Assembly: GCA_949316495.1 (NCBI GenBank)
Contig: OX439010.1
Coordinates: 5,151,001 to 5,215,000, forward strand
Reading direction: 5' to 3'
Source of the DNA: Amphiduros pacificus
Taxonomy: Eukaryota > Annelida > Polychaeta > Phyllodocida > Hesionidae
Length of the DNA: 64,000 nt
Shown here: positions 24,091-37,205 of the stretch, piece after piece
How positions within the stretch are numbered: position 1 is the first letter of the stretch
Layout of the letters: each line of letters begins with the position of its first letter
Made by a program: the position numbers and the translations under genes
The notes under the pieces: model-generated
What the model saw: only the letters and a program-made list of their open reading frames with translations
Databases searched by the model: none
Told to the model about the DNA's origin: nothing

Positions 24091-26055
24091 CTCAAGAAAA
24101 TGTAAGCAGGATCTTGATATCTAATATTTACTTACATAATTACAATCTTCAAATCTGAGATCATCTGATTTTTAGGACACATCTGAGACAGAACTTACGT
24201 AAGCACAAAATGACACTTCTCATCATGAACTGCATCAGTTTTGTTTTGTTGAACTGTACCACATGTGTATTTTAAGTCCATTATATATTCATATGCCATT
24301 TGTTTTATACAATATACGTTTCCTTGACAAAAATACCTTCATATTCTGTCCAAATCGCTAAATTTCAAGTTTGTTTACATTACTCCGATATTTGACCCTT
24401 TTGAACTCACTACAGTGGGGCCCCCAAAAACAGGATTTTCTTTGTAATGTCATGAGGCCACATGGGGCAGTTTGTAGTCTTTTTTCCAGTGTTCTTGATG
24501 CTTCTGTGATGTAATGGTGCAATATTGTTGCATTTTAACGTTAGGGGGAACAGGGACATTTCGTACAGAGGATCACAGCTGTATGAAATGTGTTGTTGAT
24601 TGTTGCTAAGTTACTCCTTGAACTACATGAAATAGTTCACCTTTGTAACATACCAAAGTAAGCTAAATAGGCAACATATTTCTGTCCGGATCCAGAGGGG
24701 ACCAATGTTGATATATACACATGATATCATCATCTAGACTGTGATCTTTTATGACTAATCCATTAGCCAGTAGCTGCTGCATTTGATCTCATCACTGCCC
24801 AGTGTTACTAAAAAGGTAATTAACCAAAAGTCATATTTCTCAAAATTTCCTATACTTTTTATAACAAAATTGAGATGTTTTGCAAGCTTAATTACCAAAA
24901 TTTAAGAACAGGTGTACTCCATATATAATTCTATTTAGTTTAGATTGAGGGAAATGTGATTAATGGTGTATATTTTGAGATATCTAACTTTCTTCAAATT
25001 CAAGTAAAAAAATACCAAATGGTGGCAAAATCACAAAATTACAAAATGGTTACGAAAACACAAATTAATTGAGTAATACAATATCTAAAAAAATTCTTTC
25101 TATTCAAACTATATAACATCATTCTCGTTAAAGATTAATGCCTTAGTTCTGCAGATTGCTAGGGTAGTTATTCCCAAAAATATTTTTCAAATAAGCTCTA
25201 TCCCTTAACATTACCAAAAAAAACCATCTTTTTCAGATTTTTACTTTTAACTTAAAATCTAAAATTATAAAAATGATAAAATTTTAAAAACAAATTAAAA
25301 ATTAAATCAAAAGAAAAATCCATCCATAAGCATTTGATACATGAAAGGCTAAAATCCATTTTGTAGTTATTTTCTTACAAAGCAATTATCTTGCACTATG
25401 TCATTTTTTGCGGCTCAAATGACTTTTTTGGCAGGAAAAAAGAACTTAAGAAGACAATGTTCCCCCAAACATCAACCTATTTTAAGCTCCACAAAAGTGT
25501 TTTTAAAAACATTTTCAGCTGTTTTCATCTAATCAAGACTTGAAATGTAAGCACAAATATCTTGAGGTTGGGCCCTGGGCCCAATTTTTGAAACAATCTC
25601 ATGCAAGAAAATGTAAGCAAGAACTTGAAATCTCATATTCACTTTAAAAAGTATGATCTTCAAATCTGAGATCATCCGATTTTTTTTAACAAGTTTGGGA
25701 CTGATCTCACATAAGCACAAAAGGACACTTCTCATCATGAACCACATCAATTTTATTTTGTTGAATTGTATCACATGTATAATATATTAATTGCATCCAT
25801 TGAATGTTCCTATACCATTTCTTTCATGAAAATCACTATTTCTTGTCAAAAATGACTTCATATTGTGAAATCACTGGATTACCAGTTTGTTTACATTGCT
25901 CTGATATTTGACCCTTCTGAACTCATTACAATAGGAGTCTGACACGATTTACATTGTACCGTCATGAGGCCACACAGGGCAGTTTGTAACCTTTTTTCCA
26001 GTGTTCTGAGTGCTTCTGTGACATCATGGTGCAATACTGTTACATTTTAACCCGT
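24091..26055. repeat. Nested old tandem duplication (24091-24545 and 25604-26055)
   Basis: Two ~450-bp segments align along their length through shared anchors: aaaatgtaagca, cttcaaatctgagatcatc, gacacttctcatcatgaac, gtcatgaggccaca and gcagtttgta. Identity is roughly 80% by eye, far below the similarity between units. The stretch between them is AT-rich and unremarkable. Unit C carries the same pair (45170-45625 and 46680-47130); A has only the first. Confidence 0.75.
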
Positions 26056-26317
26056 TCTAAGCTCCACAAAATTGTTTTTGAAAACATTTGAAGCTGTTTT
26101 CATCTTTTTCAAATTTTGATGCAAAATGTAACAAGAAAAACTGCATCCAAGCAAGCTACGGACCATGCTTGGCATCTAAGCACAAACTTGAAATGTGAAA
26201 AAGACATTCTTGCTTGAAAATGTTTCAAAAAACGGATTAGAGCATGACTACAGTACAGACTTGAAATTTAAGCACAAATTTCTTGCTTGAGATTATTTCA
26301 AAAAGTGGGCTATGCTT

Positions 26318-26798
26318 TACATCAAACACATAGTGATAAGAGCTGTCACCTGGTGTACATCGATCACACATAGTGATAAATCTGTCACCTGGTGTACATC
26401 GATCACACATAGTGATAAATCTGTCACCTGGTGTACATCAAACACATAGTGATAAGAGCTGTCACCTGGTGTACATCAAACACATAGTGATAAGAGCTGT
26501 CACCTGGTGTACATCGATCAAACATAGTGATAAATCTGTCACCTGGTGTACATCTATCACACATAGTGATAAATCTGTCACCTGGTGTACATCAAACACA
26601 TAGTGATAAGAGCTGTCACCTGGTGTACATCGATCACACATAGTGATAAATCTGTCACCTGGTGCACATCAAACACATAGTGATAAATCTGTCACCTGGT
26701 CTACATCGATCACACATAGTGATAAATCTGTCACCTGGTGTACATCAAACACATAGTGATAAGAGCTGTCACCTGGTGTACATCGATCACACATAGTG
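26318..26798. repeat. 38/39-bp minisatellite, unit B (about 13 copies)
   Basis: Alternating 38-bp (tcaaacacatagtgataaga) and 39-bp (tcgatcacacatagtgataa) units, each ending tgtcacctggtgtaca. They alternate in a higher-order pattern that also appears in unit C. Confidence 0.93.
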
Positions 26799-26800
26799 AT

Positions 26801-27100
26801 TTGTTTGTTTGTTTATTTGTTTGTTTGGGGTTTAACATTACTTTCAACATTTTGTGATGAGACCTACTTTTAGCAGATATAGTGCTGCTTCACTGAATTG
26901 TCATGTTGCAGGTCCTTGACATGACAACCCACCCGGTCACAGATTTACAAGGACAACGGTTTAACCTTTTGGGCATGAGCCTTAGCTTATGGAAAATTGT
27001 ATCATGAGTTCAATCTCGGCACGACCGGGGGTTCGAACCCATGACCTTTAGATCACCACAAAGGAACTGGTGCTAATAAGCTGGCGCTCTAACCAACTGT
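26801..27100 (-). mobile_element. tRNA-derived SINE, unit B
   Basis: Orthologue of 11291-11595: (caaa)n tail at 26801, B box gggttcgaacccc near 27030, and A-box-like ttggttagagcgcc near 27085-27098. The tRNA head lies ~100 bases from the P450's first in-frame ATG. The element therefore occupies the gene's proximal upstream region. Confidence 0.83.
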
Positions 27101-27272
27101 TAAATTTCAATTAAGCTTTTACTGGGCCGACAAACACAGTTGACTGCACTGTTACTTTATCACCAGTCTAGTTGAAAACCTTGAACGTTGACCTGATATG
27201 GCCACTGTTGTAGCATTCATTCTACTAATGTATCTTTTATTTGTATTTCAGATGGAGATATTTGTATTTCAG

Positions 27273-30200
27273 ATGGAGATATTTGTTACTTTATTTGGTG
27301 CTGCTGTTGCTATAATTGCATATCAATACTTTAAAAGAACAAAATTTCCTGATATTTCTGGGCCCCAAGGTCAGTTCCTTATTGGCAATGCCAGGCAGCT
27401 AGATCCAAAAGGCCCTCACAAGACTTTATACAGATGGGCACAGCAATATGGAGATTTGTACCATATCAATATCTTACGTGACATCATTGTTGTCAATTCA
27501 GAAAAAGGAATACGAGAAATGCTAATTACGAAATCAGGAGATTTTGCAGGAAGGCCAACAATCTTTTTGGCAAATGTATTCTATCCTGATTTTGGAATAA
27601 TATTTGGACAATACTCTGAGCAGTGGAATCACATGAAGCGGGTATCCATGACAGGCCTGAGAATGGTAGGAGAAGGAGTGGAGAGACTCGAAGATATCAC
27701 CATGGATATCATTAAGGATATGGTGAATGAGATGGAGAGTAAGGAAGGAAAGCCCTACAACTACAAAGCTGTACTACATCATGCCGTGGCCAACATCACT
27801 GCATTGCTGGTAAGCAATATGCCATCTAAGATTTAACATTGACTTGACAAATATCAGGCATATATTCATTAATTATTCTTCACATTACAAATTGTCAAAC
27901 AAAATTTGTAATTCAATGTCAAGATTGACAATATTAATGCTATTCCATAGGAAGTTTTTTTCAGCAAAACATACAAATGTAAGTTTATGTTGTGCAGTCA
28001 TCATGGAAAATATTCCATCTTCATTCTGAAGATGTAAAAACGAATGGCCTTCAACAGAGATAAAAGTATAATTTCTAAAAATATTTTCCAGTACATATCG
28101 TTTACTGTTATCAATTCAATACTAATTAGTTCAACGCAGGCATTATGAATATCATAACAACATTTTAGAATTGTCTTTCTTGTAAATGTAATATGTTTGC
28201 AGTTGAAATGGAAATATATTGGCTTTAAGATATAATTTCTTTTAAAGTTTAATCCCAATTGTTGACAGCTATTGTAAAAGTGCATTACCATTAAGTTAAA
28301 TTCACATAAATATGCCCAGTATCTTTAGTTTTTCAGAAGACATATTTTGCAATCTTAGGAGGTAAGAACGTATATTGTCAACTTCAAAAGTTCTTTCCTT
28401 TACATGTCTTACATATCTTAGTAATTTTCAAGCCTGGGACTTAAGTTTAATCTGTAATTACTGTCTGAAGTGAAATGTAACTGTTCAAAAAGAGTAGGAA
28501 ATTGAGTCCCTATGACAGGCTTAATTCTGAACTGATGCAGCCAAACAGTGCTGAATCGGTAATTATTATCAATAGATCATTACTAATCTTGTGGAAATAT
28601 TCAACCCATATCTATCTATTTCTATATTTATCTAATCCTATATCTGTATAATCCTATATCTATCTGATTCTATAAGTCTAATTCTATATCTATCTGATTC
28701 TATATCTTTCTGATTCTATATCTATCTGATTCTATATCTATCTGATTCTATATCTATCTGATTCTATATCTATCTGATTCCATATCTTAGAAGCACCAAT
28801 TATGCAAATCAAAGACTTCACAAAGGCAATTGATATTAAACATCCAGGTATTGTTTTCTGATCCTATGGATTTCATGATGTGGTAATTCTAATATTTGTC
28901 CAATGCAGCATTCTTTATGTTTGCCATTATGTTTATTATTCAAGGCAGAATCTTTTGAAGCCTGAAAGCAAAATGTTTGACAAAAGTCTTAAAGTCAACA
29001 TTCAGTGGGGCTAATTGAGTATCAATTGGTAAGAAAATAAATCCAATTTTGTAACAGCTTTAAGGCAGAGACATCAAGTTAACATATCATGTTTGATGAT
29101 TTGGGCACATGCAGTTTCAATGGGTGTATTGATATCATATAGATTAGTTAACATATCACATTTCTCTCTAATAACTCTCAGGACAACAATGGATGATAGT
29201 TTGTACATAGTTTTATTGGTGACCTCAAAGACTGGAATACAAGTTTTATACTGTGAACTTGTGAAAGTGGCTGTACAAACAATTACAGGAAACATTTCGC
29301 ATTTATTGGAAATATCAATTTCAATGTCCTGATGTGCATTTATTTTGCAGACATATGGATACAGACTTTCAGATGAGGAATTAGACGAACTGGTTGTTAT
29401 TGATCAAACATTCAATGAATATTTCAGTCCAAACACATTAGAGCAATTTCTCCTCAATAAATTTCCATTTCTCTATAACTTGCCTACGAGATTCAACAAA
29501 GAACTGCATCATGCAAAACAACGCTTTGATAAATGGTATGATACACAGCTGGAACGAAAATTAAAGCATTATCACAAGGGGGAGAATATTTCTGCAATGG
29601 ATGACATAATAAAAGAACAGTTAAACCCCACATCCTGTAAGAAAATGACCAGAGGAAATGTGAATGCAGTCAGCAGGGACCTTATAGCAGCTGGTATGAG
29701 GACACATTCTTTATCAAATGATCAAAACACTGCATTTATACATGACAAATGCCTGAAACATGAATTTTATTTCCTATTAATAACTTTTTCAGGCACTTTT
29801 ACCACCTTGACAGCTCTTTATTCAATCCTTGCCCAGTTGACAAAACACCAGGACATACAGACCAAAGCCCAGATTGCAATATACAATGCAATAGGTGACA
29901 GGCAAGTCAAAATAAGGGACAGACAGTCCATGCCTTACATTGAGTCTATGATAATGGAAGTTCTTAGACTGGTCTCAATAGCTCCTATTACAGTACCACA
30001 TGTTGCTGTGAGGGACACAACTCTTCTTGGTCACAAAATACCAAAGGACACCATTGTGAGTGTAGCAGTATAACCCAAAATAAATCACACAACATAGAGT
30101 AAGGCACTTCCCATCGATACATTAGATAATATTGATTGATAATTGATTGATAAATTATATTTTAATGATCTGACAGTATTATATATATATGTCTCATTCA

Positions 30201-31947
30201 CTGAAAAAAGAAAACAATTTTAAAATTTATAAATATCTGTATCATTCATATGAATAAAACCACTTATATCTGCAGCTATGGGGAAATCTTTGGAATCTTC
30301 ATCATGATGATAAACTGTGGGATGATCCTTGGAGCTTCAAACCTGAGCGATTCCTTGATAGCGATGGCAATGTGGTCCCTACTGATCATCCATTGAGAAA
30401 ACGGTTTGTCTTGCATTCCTTTTACAAAGTAGACTTCATATTAATGGAAAGTTGAAGGAAGAGCTTTGGTGATTAATGAAAAGTGTTTCCAATAATCATT
30501 TCTATAATCATTGATGATCATTGGTGGCCCAATCCTTGCAATTATGTATAATATGATTACTTTTAGCTGGATGTGGATTTTCACAGGAACAGGAAATGTG
30601 GTACCAAGCTTTACTAGGCCTGTTCAATATATATTTATACTGAGCCCTATGCAAAGGAGAGTAAAAATGTGGACCAAGTCTATAATTGTTAACAAATATA
30701 ATGGTACTGAAGAACTAAAGGAAGAAGGGAACCTTTCTATGTAATTGCTAGTGTATGTGTGTATTAGTGAGTGTTAGACCCCAAAAGTAGCCACTTCCAA
30801 TAATCACAAACTAAAAATAAAAAATAAGTTTTCAAAATTATTTCCAAATGAATGAGTATCCAATGCATTCATTGCATGATTGCTGTATGACACATCAGGA
30901 ATTTGGTCATTGAGTGTCTGACACAAAAAATAAAGCATTAAATACTTACTTTGATAATTTATGCAAACAATCATAGTAATTATGGTACTATATCCTACAT
31001 ACAACCCATTTAATTAACAAATAGTCAATATGTGCAATAATGTTTTAGGTAGCATGGCAACAAAATCTTACAGGTGGTATGATGTTTTTCAAAATGATTT
31101 TAGATCTGTACTATCAGAGACATTTCCACAACACCAAACATCAGCTTGAAATATTGGAAATTAACTAAAAAAATGCAAAACACTTTATTTGAAGTTAACT
31201 AAAAATAAAAAAAGATTAATAAATCACGAGGAAAGAGATAATACTTAATGTTATGTCAGCAAACCTATTCCAGCACCCATTGTACATGACATAAGAGACA
31301 TCTGGTGGATGACAAACGTAGAAACTCAAAAAGTGCAAGAGCTTGGATGAATTGATCGGATTTAACAAAAAACAAATCAAAATTAAAATAGATAAGTGAA
31401 AATTAGTCTAAGAATAAAAGATATATTATATGTTAATCTTATATTAAACGAAAAAATGAATGTGAATACAGCATTTGAGACGTATGACCTAAATGTTTGA
31501 TACCCTTCGAGAGTGAAGCAAGAAATGTGTGTTAATCATGTCAATCGTATCATATCTACCATTTGAAGTATCTTGAGTTTTTTTTGGCACAATCTCTAAA
31601 ACATGAGGACATTGCTTCATGTTAAGACTGTTTTTTGAGTTAGGTCGGTTTTGTGGGGAATGTTGTTAATGATGTGGGTCTTATACTGAAAACTACATTT
31701 TTGAATAGGGTTAACTCAGCTATATTTTGACAGGCTGTTACCATTCGGTGCTGGACGGAGGGTGTGCACTGGGGAGATCATGGCGAGGAACAGACTCTTC
31801 TTATTCATTGTCACTTTGCTACAAAGATTCACATTCCATCCAGAGGATAATTGTACCAATGTGGCGTGCGACCCACGCCAGTTCGAGGTGGGCATGATCA
31901 TAGGACCAACCGATTACAAAGTCAGAGCTGTGGCCAGGAAAGTGTGA
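27273..31947 (+). CDS. Cytochrome P450, CYP2 clan, five exons, apparently intact (unit B)
   Basis: Predicted 494-residue microsomal monooxygenase. Exons are 27273-27809, 29351-29693, 29793-30055, 30276-30403 and 31734-31947, all with GT-AG introns and phases 0, 1, 0, 2. An N-terminal membrane anchor (3-19) precedes a degenerate hinge, [13 protein letters not shown] (27-39). The C-helix has W118 with K122/R123. The I-helix reads AAGTFTT (292-298) with F where E/D is usual. ExxR is E349-V-L-R352, then VPH (361-363), PERF (404-407) and the heme loop [10 protein letters not shown] with Cys435. Length is normal for the clan. In-frame ATGs at 27198 and 27252 could add 25 or 7 residues. Because ttgtatttcag precedes each of the last two ATGs, a 5'-UTR exon may splice here. 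Substrate and subfamily are unknown. Of three tandem copies this is the only one without an obvious defect. Confidence 0.9.
28605..28792. repeat. 16-bp array in P450 intron 1, unit B
   Basis: ctatatctatctgatt units, shorter than in unit A. Confidence 0.9.
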
Positions 31948-32734
31948 TGATATGAGTCTACCTATATCAGCACAGAATAGTAATCTATAAAAAGATTAAT
32001 ACATTGTCAAACTAATAGCCAATCTTACAACTATTTTATTCAGCTCTAATCATAATTCTTACATTACATTAATTTTTTGTTGGAAATTTGTGAATAAATG
32101 TGAACTGGACAATTTTTCCTTTCAGTTATACAGTCAAAGGTTTTAAATTATGTTCTTTTTTATTTGTTTTATTTACATACAGAGGAAGATTCTAATCTCA
32201 TCACAACCAACTATAAAATATCATTTAAAACCAAATTATTATACACAAACATGTGGTGTAGGGGCAAGTATTATAGACTACATTTTCATGTCAAAATGCT
32301 GAATGAATATCACGTGAAATGGCACTTCTCAGCTCCTAAAACAAAACAGGTCATGAACTTGCAAGTGAAGTGTGTTAATCAGTCTACTTAGATACAAAGT
32401 TTTTTAATATCTCATATAACCAGTGTCACAAATCAGGCTATAAAAATGCATGGCTTCTGAAGTCATGTCTAGGGGATAATACAAAACAAATTTACTATAA
32501 GACAAGATGGAAATCTGCATGGATATTGTTATAGAGTTTTATGAAAATTTTTATGAAGCATGGCTTCTGAATTAAGTCTGTTTGCTCCATCACTGGTAAG
32601 TAAGTATCCAGAAATGGAAAGATAGGGCATCGAATACCGGTGACAGACTTTCTGACGATTGCCAGTTTTGATCTTTAAAGATTTTTGAATTCAATCTTTG
32701 CCTTTTTGTTCCAGCTGGAGGGGTAGTACATGAA
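31948..32734. other. P450 3' flank, unit B
   Basis: Holds the probable 3' UTR. An AATAAA occurs at about 32094 (gtgaataaatgtg), where A and C read gtgaacaaatgtg. B may therefore have gained a polyadenylation hexamer ~150 bases after the stop. The 75-codon frame ending 32391 is not supported as a gene. Confidence 0.4.
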
Positions 32735-33350
32735 TATAGTAGTGTATGTTATAGAAGTTCCTGGTCGTTTATGTTGTATATATAATGTCATAGAAATACC
32801 TGAATGTACATGTAGTAGAACATGTCATAGAAGTACCTGTTCATATATGTAGTATTAAATATCAGGTACAGGTCATATATGTAATGTATAATATGTACAT
32901 GTCATAGAAGTACTCGGTCATTTATGTTCTATATATTAGGTACATGTCAAAGAAGTACCTGATTATAAATGTCGTAGAACATGTTCTTTACTTACCAGGT
33001 CATATATGTGGTAGTAAATATTAGGTACATGTCATATATGCAATATATACCATGGACATGTTATACAAGTACCTGGTCAGATATATTGTATTAAATATTA
33101 GGTACATGATATATATGTAATATATATCATGTACATGTCATAGACTAAACCTGGTCAAATATATTGTATATCTTATATATAAGTCAAATATGTAGCTGAA
33201 TATACATGTAGTAGAACATGTCATAGAAATAAGTCGCTACACATGTAGTAGTGCATGTCATAGAAATACATGGTAATGCATGTAGTATTGTTTGTCATAG
33301 AAGGACATAGTCAAATGTGTAGTTATGCATGTCATAGCAGATATATTTAA
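32735..33350. repeat. Degenerate ~30-bp tandem repeat, unit B
   Basis: The same family as 16995-17575, with atgtcatagaagtacctg motifs. Confidence 0.8.
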
Positions 33351-33599
33351 TAGTACGTAGTCATTCTATTTTCTACAAAACTAGTAAGTTGAGACAATTT
33401 TGACAAATACTATTCTTACTGTGAACAATTAACGCCTTTAGATTAGTAATATTTATTGAGGCTTTGTGGTTTTTGGAAAACTTCTTTTTATATATCAATT
33501 GTAAAAGCTTGACAATGTATGAAATGACCTTTTTTGATTAAAAATGTCTCCAAAACATATGCAAGGATAAATCTATTCGAATGGTATTCACAAAAAAAT

Positions 33600-34077
33600 A
33601 AATCACATATCTACCATAATATTAATAATATGATATATACCATAACATCATATCATATTTACCATAACATCAAGCATACTGTATCTAACATAACATCAAT
33701 CATATCATATCTACCATAACATCAAGCATACTGTATCTAACATAACATCAATCATATCATATCTACCATAACATCAAGCATACTGTATCTAACATAACAT
33801 CAATCATATCATATCTACCATAACATCAATCATAGTGTATCTACCATGACATCAATCATATCATATCTACCATAACATCAATCATATCATATCTACCATA
33901 ACCACAATCATATCATATTTACCATAACATCAAGCATACTGTATCTAACATAACATCAATCTATCATACCTACCATAACATCAATCGTATCATATTTACC
34001 ATAACATCAATTGTATCATATCTACCATGACATCAAGCATAGTGTATCTACCATAACATCAATCATATCATATCTAC
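33600..34077. repeat. 26-bp minisatellite closing unit B
   Basis: ccataacatcaatcatatca units with tactgtatctaaca variants, abutting the 27-bp array of unit C. Confidence 0.92.
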
Positions 34078-34078
34078 A

Positions 34079-34387
34079 ATGACGAAATCACCAGCAACCC
34101 CACCGAAGCCAACATCACCAGCAACCCCACCGAAGCCAACATCACCAGCAACCCCACCTCAGTCGACATCACCAGCAACCCCACCTCAGCCGACATCACC
34201 AGCAACCCCACCTCAGCCAACATCACCAGCAACCCCACCTCAGCCGACATCACCAGCAACCCTACCTCAGCCGACATCACCAGCAACCCCACCTCAGCAG
34301 ACATCACCAGCAACCCCACATCAGCCAACATCACCAGCAACCCCACCTCAGCCTACATCACCAGCAACCCCACCTCAGCCACACGGA
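34079..34387. repeat. 27-bp minisatellite, unit C (about 11 copies)
   Basis: The same family as 1-622, followed by the SINE body fragment at ~34395-34450. Confidence 0.95.
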
Positions 34388-34575
34388 TATCATTAGGTCA
34401 ATCTGTGAGTGGGTGGGTCGTCATGGCAAGGAGACCTGACAATTCTGTGTTTTAAAGTTTAAATATTACTTAATTGGCTAGATTTTAACTCATATCTCAT
34501 TTCTTTACAATCTGGCCCAGATTTACAATTGAGCCCATTTTATGACTTAGGCACTGAAATCTGAGGCGCTGTTTG

Positions 34576-34728
34576 TTTGCACCTCGTGGTTTACTCCCGC
34601 TGGTTTGCTCCCGCTGGTTTGCTCCCACTGGTTGGCTCCCACTGGTTTACTCCCACTGGTTGCTCCCGCTGGTTTGCTCCCGCTGGTTTACTCCCGCTGG
34701 TTTGCTCCCGCTGGTTTGCTCCCGCTGG
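34576..34728. repeat. 14-bp minisatellite, unit C (about 11 copies)
   Basis: tttgctcccgctgg units, with one unit a base short near 34658. Confidence 0.93.
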
Positions 34729-34916
34729 TTTTGTTTTGTCCGTTTCTAAGTTACTTGAATATGCAGCTGCTGTTTTTTCTAGTTTCCATGCACAAGGCAT
34801 TTCCTGTTTGTAGCCAGCATCACTTAATTTTTAATTAAAGTAACAATTACATTAAAAATTTTATTACAGACATTGACATAACTTGAACATGTGTTAATAT
34901 CTATATACATTAGGAC

Positions 34917-34997
34917 TCAAAAAAGAGGCTACAATACATACCAAGGAGTAAAAAACAAACATCCATAGCAGTAATACATAATCAACCCAGATATTAA
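34917..34997 (+). pseudogene. Last ~80 bases of the GPCR gene, unit C
   Basis: The same truncated receptor end and junction as 19555-19632, with stop at 34995-34997. Confidence 0.85.
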
Positions 34998-35059
34998 GAG
35001 GTAGAATCTGTGGGACAAGTCTAAAGAAGAACTACTGTACCACCAGGATCGGATTGGTA

Positions 35060-35455
35060 TGTTATGCTTTATCTGTCGTATCAAGATGTGGGACAGGCCT
35101 AAGGAATAACTCTGGTACTATGCCATGCTTTATCTGTTATATCACGATGTGGGACACGTCTAAGGATGCCTTATCTGTTATATCACGATGTGGGACACGT
35201 CTAAGGATGCCTTATCTGTTATATCACGATGTGGGACACGTCTGAGAAATAACTCTTATACTATGCTATTCTTTATCTGTTATATCAAGATGTGGGACAC
35301 GTCTAAGGATGCCTTATCTGTTATATCACGATGTGGGACACGTCTGAGAAATAACTCTTATACTATGCTATTCTTTATCTGTTATATCAAGATGTGGGAC
35401 ACGTCTAAGGAAGCCTTATCTGTTATATCACGATGTGGCACACGTCTATGGATGC
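35060..35455. repeat. 41-bp tandem array, unit C
   Basis: A higher-order unit of about 118 bp (three-monomer block with agaaataactcttatactat) is repeated twice. This is a block duplication that B lacks. Confidence 0.9.
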
Positions 35456-35796
35456 TGTCTCACTCAACGGAAATGTTTGTCAAATCCTCCAGTTTGGAAT
35501 TAAAATCTTTTTGATTTATTGTCGTTTCCCTTCCTTGTTTACTACATTCTGATTTGTTCATGTATATGATAATACTATACTCTGAAACTCAGTTTGGGTA
35601 GTTGGTGTTTTCGATATATTAGGACATTAATTTGGAGAAAGAAGGGAAACCAACGATACATATAAAATGTATTTTCGTTGACCTCCTGTCCCCGATAATG
35701 ACAAACAATGGTGTTGCTCTGTTCTTAGCCCTTCAGTTCAATATGGATTGACTCTCCCATGTAACTTTAATTTGGATATGAATGGATGAAATGCAC

Positions 35797-35950
35797 AATA
35801 GGGAGTGTCCTGCATTTCTCATTTTGAGAGGCATGTATAATGTTAACTTTGGAGATGATTTTAAAGAAGTGTTATTGGATAGGATGCTATCCTACAAACT
35901 ACATAGTAATAAACTAACATCCACAGTGGTAAAACATAATCAACCCAAAC
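35797..35950 (+). pseudogene. GPCR C-terminal fragment (second receptor copy), unit C
   Basis: Nearly the same as 20330-20480: NFGDDFKEVLLDRMLSYK, then TSTVVKHNQPKQ. Confidence 0.66.
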
Positions 35951-35996
35951 AAAATCAACCCAAACAATATCAACCCAAACAATATCAACCCAAGTA
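35938..35996. repeat. 15-bp QPKQY array, unit C (about 4 copies)
   Basis: The shortest of the three arrays. It ends in a stop (caagtaa) rather than running on, so it is closest in length to the presumed ancestral tail. Confidence 0.9.
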
Positions 35997-37205
35997 AAAA
36001 AAATCTGTGGGACACGTTTGAAGAAGAATTCTTTATTTGTTATATCACGTTGTAGGACATTTTTCTTTTTGATCTAATTGGTCACCATTATGGGGCTGCT
36101 TATTAGGACTGTTGTCCCGTCGGCCTTATTATTAAGATGCCGTTTTTATGTCAAAAATGGTTATTGGTATAGTTTTCAATATAATAATTACCTAGGAGTC
36201 TGCTTGAAATCAAGGTGTTTGATTCATCGTTTATATGTTTATATGTACTCATTGTATAGTAGGATAATAATTAGTTCATATCATAAGGACCATATGTTCT
36301 GATGTGTGAAGTATAGACCGATGGTGACCCTGTGTTGCAGGTCATTTATTCATTCCTGGTCGGGTGAAGTGGCGACCTCTGGCGTGGACACATTTTTTTT
36401 TCATTTTTCACACCCTATGATATGTAAGTCTCATATTGTTTCCCTCATCTCTGTACGTAATTAAATGCATAAGATTTCTTGAATTTACATATTCTTCTTT
36501 TAGACCCGTTTGGTAGCTATTTGTCATCTTCATGGTCTCCTGCATCCAATGAGGTCTTTTTTGTTTCATTTGCTGTGTAGTAGGCTCCTATAGACATTTT
36601 GTCAAATATGTTTTTTGGTCTATATGTTACGGAGGGTGTAATTGTGGATAGGTTAAGTGATGGGCAATATTTCGTTGGTGTTTTCCTTAGCTTGGAGTTG
36701 TGGCTTCATTACTGGGGAAGACCAGTTACAGACTGATCTGTTCTTGAGTTTGACGTTAACTTTATGGTAAGTCATCCCGAACAGGAATTTGGAAATGATA
36801 TCTTGTAGAAATTTAAAATAGGATTTTGTTCCTATTCTTATCACATTTGGAATAAACAATACGATATCCCATATCTAATAGAAATCGATTTGAATATTTA
36901 TCCGTCTTATATTACAATACCTCCATTAATATCTGATATACACGCACATGTTTTATTGTCTTTACTTGGCAATGTAATATTTCTTTTACTTTGGTTTTAA
37001 GAGAAAAAACGTTTGAAAATTGCAGATTAAATTTAAATATTTTCATTTATTACTTAAGATAGGTTGATAAGACAACACACTTAGATATAATAAATGTTTT
37101 TGAAAAATATATGAATTGTTCTTTTCCCCCCAAATAAGCTCTAATCATTATCACGATGCTCAGAAATCAGTTGAAAAGTATTTGTAATAATGGTGCCTTC
37201 GGCTG
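35997..37205. other. Unit C spacer, no gene recognised
   Basis: Counterpart of 20666-21888. Confidence 0.5.

Noticed and set aside
26318-26798. CRISPR-like regularly spaced repeats (also the 38/39-bp arrays in A and C)
   Set aside because: The repeats are directly contiguous with no unique spacers, and the genome is animal.
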